Origin: Neolentinus lepideus HHB14362 ss-1
Taxonomy: Eukaryota; Basidiomycota; Agaricomycetes; Gloeophyllales; Gloeophyllaceae
Length of the DNA: 14,468 nt
Assembly: GCA_001632425.1 (NCBI GenBank)
Contig: KV425707.1
Span: 1-14,468 of the forward strand
Reading direction: 5' to 3'
Shown here: piece after piece, positions 8,100-14,468 of the stretch
Layout: each line of letters opens with the position of its first letter
Position numbering within the stretch: position 1 is the stretch's first letter
The notes under the pieces: model-generated
Seen by the model: only the letters and a program-made list of their open reading frames with translations
The model's database searches: none
Told to the model about the DNA's origin: nothing
Made by a program: the position numbers and the translations under genes

Positions 8100-9230
8100 T
8101 CAATTCCTCTCCGTATCGTACCGTCTCAAAGCCTCTCTCCCAGAAAAGGTCTCTTCCTCACCGACAACCTCGCTGTCATCAAGGACAATATTCGAGTTGA
8201 CCAAATACTCCTTTCCTCCTTTGAACGCCCAGTGGATGCCCGCAAAAACGACAATACCGGCTAGGAGCGCAATAGCCCAGTTCATGTTCTCGATGTTGCC
8301 AGTCACGGGGACAAATTGCGGGAAGATGTAGAAAAGGATAACGGTCACTGACCAGAGCAACGACACAATGTTTATTGGCAGCCCCCACGAGCCAAGGTCG
8401 AAATGCGGTCGAGGTGGAAGGATGCTACGACCACGGAGAACAACCTAGACATCATGTTAGAATAATGGAAAACGACTATGATAATACGAACATCTACCTA
8501 CACAAAGAATTGGGACACAGTACGCAAGCTGGAGTGTGACTCCTCCCGTGCTGATAATGGCATAGAACGCTAGGTCACTGCCCAGGAGGACTAGCCCCAC
8601 AGCCCAGTCGATGATCAGAATCGCGACCATCGTCCTCAATGGCAGGTGGAAAGTGGTACTGATATGGGAGAAATACTCGGGTACGGGAATGCCCCGTCCT
8701 TCGCCATACTCCATGCCAGCCTACTCCCGGCCGTGTTCATGTTGACAATGATGAAGTACTGCCAATAGGTCAGCTAGCGAATACCTTATTCGTCAACAAC
8801 CCACATTTAACCCTAGCATTATCAGAGCACAGAAAACACCGCCACCGTATACAGAATGCGTGATATCCATGAACCACAACAAGTAGCTCTGCTCACCCGC
8901 GAGGTACGTGTTGTAGTCGCCACAAGTGAAGCACATGATAACGGCTGAGATCCAAGCGGTCACACCGGCCCATACCATTGACCAGCACATAACGCGAGGG
9001 GCATCTCTTGACGGATTGCTCATCTCCTCGACCATGTGCATAACACCATCGGAGCCGTAAAGTCCGTAGATCGGGACATACATGCTTAGGATGAATACCC
9101 ATGCCGAAGAGTCCCAACCTGACTCATTAATGAAGCCAGCCTTGGTAAAGACGAAGGCAGCATCTTGCTTCGGTGCCATCACCAAGAAGACAGTGGCCCA
9201 AGTCAGGCCTGAGCCGATATTCCACAAGGC
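8100..9230 (-). pseudogene. amino-acid permease (APC superfamily, GABA/choline type), disrupted
   Basis: The family is plasma- or organelle-membrane transporters of amino acids, GABA or choline with about 12 helices. Exons on the minus strand are 9230-8805, 8758-8502 and 8444-8100; the introns are 46 nt (8804-8759, GTGGGT..GCTGAC..GGCAG) and 57 nt (8501-8445, GTAGGT..CTAAC..CTAG). The protein shows the signature EEMSNPSRDAP, then NTAGSRLAWSMAKDGAFP, FSHISTTFHLPLR, and a hydrophilic C-terminus after KEYLVNSNIV. About 342 residues remain of an expected 500-550. Two lesions are visible. The middle exon is 257 nt, one short of the 258 needed between two phase-0 introns, and the frame breaks at about 8675-8680, between the PYPS and YFSHIS parts. 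The Copia element interrupts the codons before ALWNIG at 9230. The N-terminal third is expected to the right of the window. Confidence 0.88.
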
Positions 9231-9440
9231 TGTTGGAATCGCAAACCGTACGGACTCCTACTTTCGTTATCAATATTCTTTCCTTTTTTGGATATGTTTA
9301 TCTCTTGCTCGTATATTGCCATTCCTTATCGTTTTGACAGCTCATTAAGCTATTGATTGCATTAAGACTGTTTAGGCCGCATCAGCGTATCGTACGATTG
9401 CTCGCAGACCTTAAGTACAGCATCTCCCATAGTTAGACCC

Positions 9441-9553
9441 CATCTTTGCACTCGTCCTGTAGACGTGCTAAGTGGGGTGAGTCTCGTATGCGCATACCCC
9501 TTTCTTTCATGGACTTACGATTACCTGTAGTTACTTGTCCGTTTGTATTACAG
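9441..9553 (+). repeat. LTR duplication, unspliced copy
   Basis: Block A (9441-9476, 36 bases) and block B (9531-9553, 23 bases) are both repeated exactly in 9565-9623, but here they are separated by 54 bases that form a GT-AG intron. Confidence 0.9.
9477..9530 (+). other. 54-nt spliceosomal intron in the LTR/5' leader
   Basis: It begins GTGAGT, has a pyrimidine-rich stretch (9496-9509), a CTTAC branch-like motif (9514-9518, 13 bases before the end) and ends CTGTAG. Its exact absence from the second copy of the flanking sequence shows that it can be removed. A 10-bp inverted repeat (9520-9529 with 9549-9558) spans its 3' splice site. Confidence 0.75.
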
Positions 9554-9564
9554 GTAATGAATAA

Positions 9565-9623
9565 CATCTTTGCACTCGTCCTGTAGACGTGCTAAGTGGG
9601 TTACTTGTCCGTTTGTATTACAG
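9565..9623 (+). repeat. LTR duplication, spliced copy
   Basis: Blocks A (9565-9600) and B (9601-9623) are joined directly, without the 54-base intron. An 11-base spacer (9554-9564, gtaatgaataa) separates it from the unspliced copy. Confidence 0.9.
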
Positions 9624-9660
9624 ACGCGCACGTCCACGCAAAGCTCCTGTTAATCTTTTA

Positions 9661-9676
9661 GGTTATTGAGCCCGAG
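9661..9676 (+). promoter_or_regulatory. primer-binding site for initiator tRNA-Met half-molecule
   Basis: GGTTATTGAGCCCGAG directly follows the LTR. It resembles the Drosophila copia site GGTTATGGGCCC and is nearly complementary to the anticodon stem-loop of tRNA-iMet (GGGCTCATAACC), with one extra T after GGTTAT. Copia-type elements can prime with a tRNA-iMet cleaved in the anticodon loop. Confidence 0.6.
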
Positions 9677-9731
9677 TTTCCACTGGGCTGTTGCTGCACT
9701 CATTCCCCTACTGTCGTTACCCCTATCTACA

Positions 9732-12700
9732 ATGGCAACTACTCAGTCCACCGATACCCTTCCTTCGTCCATCCCGAAGCTTGATCCCACCGGTGTCAAC
9801 TGGCCGATCTTCGCTGAGCGTTTCCAAGAAGCTGTGGCTTCGAAGAAGCTCTGGGGCCACTTTGCCGGATCTGTCACCTGTCCTCAGCCTGCCGGTACCA
9901 CCCCAACAGCGGAGGAGATTGAGAAGACCACGAAGTGGGATGAAAATGAGGCGACTGCACGTTACCTGCTTTCGCAGAAGCTCCCCGACTCGGCGTTGAT
10001 GAAGATCCGGTGGTACCCTACTGTCGCCGAGCGTTGGTCAGCGATCCAGCTTGACTTTACGTCAAAAGGGATGTTTGCGCAGACGGACCTTCGAAAACGG
10101 TTCCTCGCAAGCAAGTGTCCGCCGAAGGCGAACGTTCGGAACTTCCTTGATGGACTTGCCACGAAGCGTGAGGAATTGATGTCACTTGGCATCGAGATCG
10201 ACGACAAGGATATGCGGTCAACGATCATGTCGTGCTTGCCAGATTACCTTGCCCGATTTGCCTCCAGCATGCTATCGTCAGCCGAGATGATGGCAAAGAT
10301 GCAGGCACGTACCATGCCTGTTATCCCTGGTGTTCCTACCCCCACGGCTCCTGAAGTCGACCCCGACATCTTGATGCAGCAGATTTCGGAAGAGTACGAT
10401 CGGCAGCGTGCCAACTCTTCGGAACGAACTGGATCATCAAAGGCGAAAGACGACGAGGCATTAGCAGTCCAGCAGAAGCAGGGGGAGTCAAAGCATCGAG
10501 GACCCGTTTGCTGGAACTGCGGGGAGACCGGGCACATCCGTAGTGCATGTCCGAAGCCGGCCAAGAACAAGGACGGCGACAAGAAGTCTAAGCCAAAGCC
10601 GAAGGCTATCGGAACCGCAAATGCGGCGGAATCCGAGTCAGAGGGCGAAGGGGTCTATAGCGTGCTGGACCGCGATATGGAGAGCGACGACGAGTCAGTG
10701 CCGCCGCTAGAATCTATTCGTGACGTTGATAGTGAGGGCAATGGGATCCCGGACTTGGCGAGTGTCTGCGATAGCGACGAAGAGTCAGATCTGAGCGATG
10801 ACAAAGGCGAGGACCCATTCTTCGATTTGTACGAAGACGGGGATGGGTCGGATGGGTCTTGGGACCGCTGCGAGTCGAGTGGCGACGAGGATGATGCCTT
10901 TGGGATGTCGCCTGAGGCTGTCAATGCGATCGGCGCTGAACTCGAAGGCTTAGCAGATGCTGATGTCCAGGCGGTTATCGAGGCCGTATCGGAAGACCTT
11001 ATAGAGATGAATGCACATGTCAGTGACAAGGCGCACACTGTCAAAGACACACCGCGAAAGGAGCTGTATGACTCCGGTGCGACATGTCATCTCTCACCAT
11101 ATCGCAACGACTTTGAATTGTTTGCGGAGATACCGCCAAAAGTCTTTACCGCTGCAAACCAACAAGATTTCAGTGCTGTTGGCAAGGGCGACTTGGTAGT
11201 CGAGGTACCAAATGGCGTGGACCCGTCGAAGCTGCGTTTGACGGAGGTCCTGTACTCACCTGAGATCGGGTACACCCTTATCTCCGTGGGTCGTCTTGAT
11301 GAAGCCGGCTACACATTGACATTTGGCAGCGGGAAGTGCGAAGTCCGTGACGAGAGCGGTGAGGTCATCGGGGAGATCCCGCGATCGTCGAAGGGCCTCT
11401 ACCGTGTTGTACACGAATCGGTGGAGCCAGAAATCGAAAGCGTTAGCGCTGCGATGGAGCGCGTGACGGTTGCCGAGTTGCATCGGCGCATGGGTCATAT
11501 TTCGCCGGAGATCGTGCGTCGTCTTGTCGAGAAGGGATTCGTCACTGGTTTGGCTATCGACACGTCGACAGATGAGCCTTTCTTCTGCGAGTCATGTGTG
11601 AAAGCGAAGGCAACCCGTAAACCTGTACCAAAGGCACGAGAAGGTCAGCGGGCAACGAAGTTCGGCGATGAAATACATACCGATGTATGGGGACCATCGT
11701 CCGTGCTGACACTAGGTGGACGTCGCTTTTACGTGACATATACGGACGACGCAACGCGACATACGCACCTTTATTTGTTGCGCACAAAAGATGAGGTCTT
11801 CAGCACTTATGTCGATTTTGAGGCCTGGTGTCGCACACAACATGGCGCCACTATCAAGGCATTGCATTCAGATCGTGGCGGAGAGTATCGCAGCGATGAA
11901 ATGACCGCTCACCTTCGCAAGGCCGGTATGAATGCGAAGCTGACTGTACATGACACACAGGCGCAGAATGGTGTAGCCGAGCGCTTGAACCGGACTTTGC
12001 TTGAAAAGGTTCGTGCAATGTTGCACGCGAGTGGGTTACCGAGGTTCCTGTGGGGCGAGGCCGTCCGTCATGCGGTTTGGTTGAAGAACCGGACGTCGAC
12101 GAAAGCGCTCGACGGTATGACACCATACGAGGCGCTAACGGGGCGAAAACCTGACTTGCGTGGGGCACGCGAGTGGGGTGTTCACATCTGGGTTCACGAC
12201 GGGCGGAAAGGGTCGAAACTCGATGAGCGAGCTCGCGAGGGCCGGATGGTTGGGATATCTGATGAGTCAAAGGGTTACCGTGTTTATTGGCCACGTACGC
12301 GCACGGTTACCGTCAAACGGAACATCTATTTTGATGATTCTGAGGCATCTGAACGTCGTTTCGAGGGGGAGATTGGTGAAGACTTCGAGATCATTAGCGA
12401 AATGCCTCCAGCGCCGGAAGAAGTGCTCACTGACACAAAACCCGAGGACCCCCAATCAAACATCCCATCCACATCGACGACTGAGCAGCTCGAAATATCT
12501 GAAAGCGAGTCTGTCCCTGCTCCCGAACCTGTCCCTGCGTCTACCCGTAAGCCGCGTATGAAGCATCCTTTGCCTGAGCCAGTCAAGCGCCCCAAACGCG
12601 ACCGAAAGCCGTCGCAGTATGTGCGCGATTTGACTTCCGGTGTGGGTATCACCTCTGCGAGAGCTGCTGATCCATCAATTCCGGTAGGCCTTCAAGTCCC

Positions 12701-14366
12701 AAAGCCATCTGTTACCATGGAGGAGGTGCCGGATGAGGGTGATGAGCCAGGGGGAGTCGAGTACGTGCTAGTCGCTGAGACGAGCGAGGTCGAAGCGTTG
12801 GATCCGCGCGACCTTCGCGAGGCCCGAAAGCATCCGGATTGGACTTTATGGGAGGACGCAATCTTCGAGGAGCTTGATACCTTGAATGCTGCAGGGACTT
12901 GGAGCCTAGTGACGCCGCCGAAAGACGCCAATATCATTGGGTCGAAGTGGGTCTTTCGCGCGAAGAAGGATGCGAGCGGTAACGTTGCACGTCAAAAAGC
13001 GAGACTCGTGGCTCAGGGATTCAGTCAAGTCCCCGGCATTGACTATTTCGACACGTTTGCTCCTGTAGCTAAGTTGGCGTCCATCCGAACAGTGCTCGCG
13101 CTCGCTGCCGGCAACGATTGGGAATTGCACCAAGTTGACATCAAGGGTGCTTACCTTAATGGAGAGCTGACCGATTCCGAAGTCCTTTATATGCGACAGC
13201 CTCCGGGGTACCCTGCACCAAATTCGGAAGGCAAGGTATTGCGCCTTCACAAGACGATCTATGGCTTGAAGCAATCCGGGCGCCGATGGTACCAAAAGCT
13301 GACCTGGATCTTCGTCGACAAGCTCGGCTTCACTCGTTCAGAGGTGGATCATGCGGTCTTCGTGAAGAGGACTGCTGAGGGGTTAGTTATCGTCGCAGTG
13401 CATGTAGATGATTGCACAATCGCAGCAACAGCTATCGAGCTGGTGGTGACACTGAAGGCAGGTTTGCGGAAGTACGTCGAGGTGACGGACTTAGGTGAGC
13501 TTCATTGGCTCCTGGGTATCGAGGTGCAGCACGATCGCGAAACGCATACAATTCGGCTATCGCAACGTTCATACATTGATTCCATCATTCGCCGTTATCA
13601 CTTCGAGGAATTGAAGCCAGCTTCAACACCGATGGAACCCCACCTGCGCCTTTCGTCAGCTCAAGCCCCATCAACAGCACAAGACTTTGCAGCTGTGCGC
13701 GACGTACCGTATCGTGAAGCTATCGGTTCACTGATGTATGCAGCTCTCGGTACGCGACCTGACATTGCTTTCGCCGTCGCTGCTCTGTCTCGTTTCTCAG
13801 TCAACCCTGGTCTGGCCCACTGGGACGCCGTCAAGCGAATCTTCCGGTATCTGAAGGGAACTAGGGATCTTTGGTTGTGTTACGGAGGTATTCGGAGAGA
13901 ACTGGTTGGTTATGCTGATGCTGATGGTAGTATGGCGGAAGACCGACATGCGGTATCAGGCTATGCATTCCTTCTCGACGGCGGTGCTGTGTCTTGGAGC
14001 TCGAAACGACAAGAAATAATCTCTCTGTCGACAACTGAAAGCGAGTACGTGGCCGCTGCCCACGCTGCGAAAGAGGCTCTCTGGCTCCGTTCCCTTATTG
14101 GGGAATTACACACACCTTTCACGGAGGCTACGACGCTTTACTCGGACAACCAGTCGGCTATAGCGCTCACGGAGAATCACCAGTACCACACTCGCTCAAA
14201 ACACATCGACGTGCGTTTCCACTTCATACGCTGGGTCGTAGAAGATGGGAAGCTTCGTCTAGTCTATTGCCCTACTGCTGACATGGTAGCTGACATGCTT
14301 ACGAAGGCCTTACCATCACCAAAGGTGAAGCATTTCGCGGTGGAGCTCGGACTCCGCACTGTTTGA
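9732..14366 (+). CDS. Copia Gag-Pol polyprotein, 1544 residues
   Basis: One uninterrupted frame; the ATG at 9732 is the first in frame (the frame is open from 9666 without ATG). Domains by residue: Copia-type Gag, about 20-200; CCHC zinc knuckle, C260-C273 (CWNCGETGHIRSAC); a very acidic Asp/Glu/Ser-rich linker, about 300-430; aspartic protease with DSGA at 447-450; GAG-pre-integrase HHCC finger (H584, H589, C619, C622); integrase core with D651, D714 and E750 (DD35E); reverse transcriptase, about 1040-1280, with D1136 (VDIKGAYLNG) and D1226-D1227 (HVDDC); RNase H with D1396, E1436 or E1438, and D1472. All catalytic residues are present. It makes the particle, cuts itself, copies the RNA to cDNA and integrates it in the nucleus. 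No frameshift separates gag and pol, as is usual for many Copia elements. The family seems certain. Confidence 0.97.
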   Translation: MATTQSTDTLPSSIPKLDPTGVNWPIFAERFQEAVASKKLWGHFAGSVTCPQPAGTTPTAEEIEKTTKWDENEATARYLLSQKLPDSALMKIRWYPTVAERWSAIQLDFTSKGMFAQTDLRKRFLASKCPPKANVRNFLDGLATKREELMSLGIEIDDKDMRSTIMSCLPDYLARFASSMLSSAEMMAKMQARTMPVIPGVPTPTAPEVDPDILMQQISEEYDRQRANSSERTGSSKAKDDEALAVQQKQGESKHRGPVCWNCGETGHIRSACPKPAKNKDGDKKSKPKPKAIGTANAAESESEGEGVYSVLDRDMESDDESVPPLESIRDVDSEGNGIPDLASVCDSDEESDLSDDKGEDPFFDLYEDGDGSDGSWDRCESSGDEDDAFGMSPEAVNAIGAELEGLADADVQAVIEAVSEDLIEMNAHVSDKAHTVKDTPRKELYDSGATCHLSPYRNDFELFAEIPPKVFTAANQQDFSAVGKGDLVVEVPNGVDPSKLRLTEVLYSPEIGYTLISVGRLDEAGYTLTFGSGKCEVRDESGEVIGEIPRSSKGLYRVVHESVEPEIESVSAAMERVTVAELHRRMGHISPEIVRRLVEKGFVTGLAIDTSTDEPFFCESCVKAKATRKPVPKAREGQRATKFGDEIHTDVWGPSSVLTLGGRRFYVTYTDDATRHTHLYLLRTKDEVFSTYVDFEAWCRTQHGATIKALHSDRGGEYRSDEMTAHLRKAGMNAKLTVHDTQAQNGVAERLNRTLLEKVRAMLHASGLPRFLWGEAVRHAVWLKNRTSTKALDGMTPYEALTGRKPDLRGAREWGVHIWVHDGRKGSKLDERAREGRMVGISDESKGYRVYWPRTRTVTVKRNIYFDDSEASERRFEGEIGEDFEIISEMPPAPEEVLTDTKPEDPQSNIPSTSTTEQLEISESESVPAPEPVPASTRKPRMKHPLPEPVKRPKRDRKPSQYVRDLTSGVGITSARAADPSIPVGLQVPKPSVTMEEVPDEGDEPGGVEYVLVAETSEVEALDPRDLREARKHPDWTLWEDAIFEELDTLNAAGTWSLVTPPKDANIIGSKWVFRAKKDASGNVARQKARLVAQGFSQVPGIDYFDTFAPVAKLASIRTVLALAAGNDWELHQVDIKGAYLNGELTDSEVLYMRQPPGYPAPNSEGKVLRLHKTIYGLKQSGRRWYQKLTWIFVDKLGFTRSEVDHAVFVKRTAEGLVIVAVHVDDCTIAATAIELVVTLKAGLRKYVEVTDLGELHWLLGIEVQHDRETHTIRLSQRSYIDSIIRRYHFEELKPASTPMEPHLRLSSAQAPSTAQDFAAVRDVPYREAIGSLMYAALGTRPDIAFAVAALSRFSVNPGLAHWDAVKRIFRYLKGTRDLWLCYGGIRRELVGYADADGSMAEDRHAVSGYAFLLDGGAVSWSSKRQEIISLSTTESEYVAAAHAAKEALWLRSLIGELHTPFTEATTLYSDNQSAIALTENHQYHTRSKHIDVRFHFIRWVVEDGKLRLVYCPTADMVADMLTKALPSPKVKHFAVELGLRTV

Positions 14367-14373
14367 GGGGGAG
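14365..14373 (+). promoter_or_regulatory. polypurine tract
   Basis: GAGGGGGAG lies immediately before the 3' LTR and overlaps the last two bases of the Gag-Pol stop codon TGA (14364-14366). It primes plus-strand cDNA synthesis. Confidence 0.85.
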
Positions 14374-14468
14374 TGTTGGAATCGCAAACCGTACGGACTC
14401 CTACTTTCGTTATCAATATTCTTTCCTTTTTTGGATATGTTTATCTCTTGCTCGTATATTGCCATTCC
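14374..14468 (+). repeat. 3' LTR, first 95 bases
   Basis: Identical at all 95 bases to 9231-9325. The window ends here, so the rest of the LTR, the right target-site duplication and the 5' part of the permease gene are not visible. Confidence 0.97.

Larger units (their letters stand above)
9231..9660 (+). repeat. 5' LTR, about 430 bp
   Basis: The start is fixed by identity with 14374-14468 (95 of 95 bases). The end is inferred from the primer-binding site at 9661; it would end in TTTTA rather than the usual CA. A shorter end at 9622 (..ATTACA) is possible. The right half contains the spliced/unspliced duplication described separately. A weak TATA-like TTAAGTA lies near 9412, about 30 bases before the duplicated block at 9441. 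Confidence 0.75.
9231..14468 (+). mobile_element. Ty1/Copia LTR retrotransposon, 3' end beyond window
   Basis: The element runs from TGTTGGAATC at 9231 through the 5' LTR, primer-binding site, single Gag-Pol frame, polypurine tract and the first 95 bases of the 3' LTR. Gene order (Gag, protease, integrase, reverse transcriptase, RNase H) is that of Pseudoviridae/Copia. It lies antisense inside the permease gene. The five bases before it are AAGGC, the expected target-site duplication; the right copy would be outside the window. The coding frame is intact and the compared LTR parts are identical, so it is young and possibly autonomous. Confidence 0.95.

Noticed and set aside
9082..9348. Plus-strand ORF across the permease/LTR boundary
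   Set aside because: It is antisense to a clear permease exon and then runs into the LTR; it has no motif.
9666..9731. Upstream extension of Gag-Pol by 22 residues
   Set aside because: The frame opens with TTG and overlaps the primer-binding site; the first ATG is at 9732.
10655..11050. Ser-rich minus-strand ORF of 131 residues
   Set aside because: It is the antisense of the acidic linker in Gag-Pol; Asp/Glu codons read in reverse give Ser-rich frames.
11854..12294. Minus-strand ORF of 146 residues
   Set aside because: It lies antisense within the integrase region of the intact Gag-Pol and has no independent support.
1..14468. CRISPR array, tRNA or rRNA genes
   Set aside because: No regularly spaced repeats, tRNA arms with T-loop motif or rRNA-like sequence were seen; the genome is eukaryotic.

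Overview
The window is nuclear DNA from a filamentous fungus, most likely a basidiomycete (Agaricomycetes). The genes use short GT-AG introns of 46-62 nt with CTRAC/CTAAT-like branch points. There is a cytoplasmic beta-trefoil lectin of a type common in mushroom-forming fungi, a fungal APC amino-acid permease, and a Ty1/Copia retrotransposon. Genus is not determinable; Rhizoctonia-like genomes would fit, but this is only an impression.

Layout. 1-1250: gene-free repeat-rich DNA with a 107-bp repeat (second copy at 4475) and a 203-bp MITE with perfect 16-bp terminal inverted repeats (TIRs). 1269-1848 (minus): an intact four-exon lectin gene with a TATA box at 1899-1905. 1955-4071: a probable TIR DNA transposon inserted 50 bp upstream of that TATA box. 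It shares its terminal CATCAGGAAAA with the MITE, has no recognisable transposase, and carries a decayed fragment of the flavodoxin domain of the diflavin reductase TAH18/NDOR1, intron included. 4072-8099: mostly decayed plus-strand gene remnants with good introns but in-frame stops, and no confident living gene.

8100-9230 (minus): the C-terminal two thirds of an amino-acid permease of the GABA/choline transporter type. It is broken twice: by a one-base deletion near 8675-8680 and by the retrotransposon, which interrupts it at 9230/9231. 9231 to the window end: a nearly complete Copia element with an uninterrupted 1544-residue Gag-Pol and all catalytic residues visible. The first 95 bases of both LTRs are identical, so the insertion is recent. 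The permease 5' part should lie to the right of the window.

The most interesting observation is in the Copia 5' LTR: a tandem duplication in which one copy holds a perfect 54-nt GT-AG intron and the other is precisely spliced. It looks like a cDNA of the spliced element RNA joined to an unspliced copy. The second is the probable capture of a TAH18 exon-intron-exon fragment by a TIR element.
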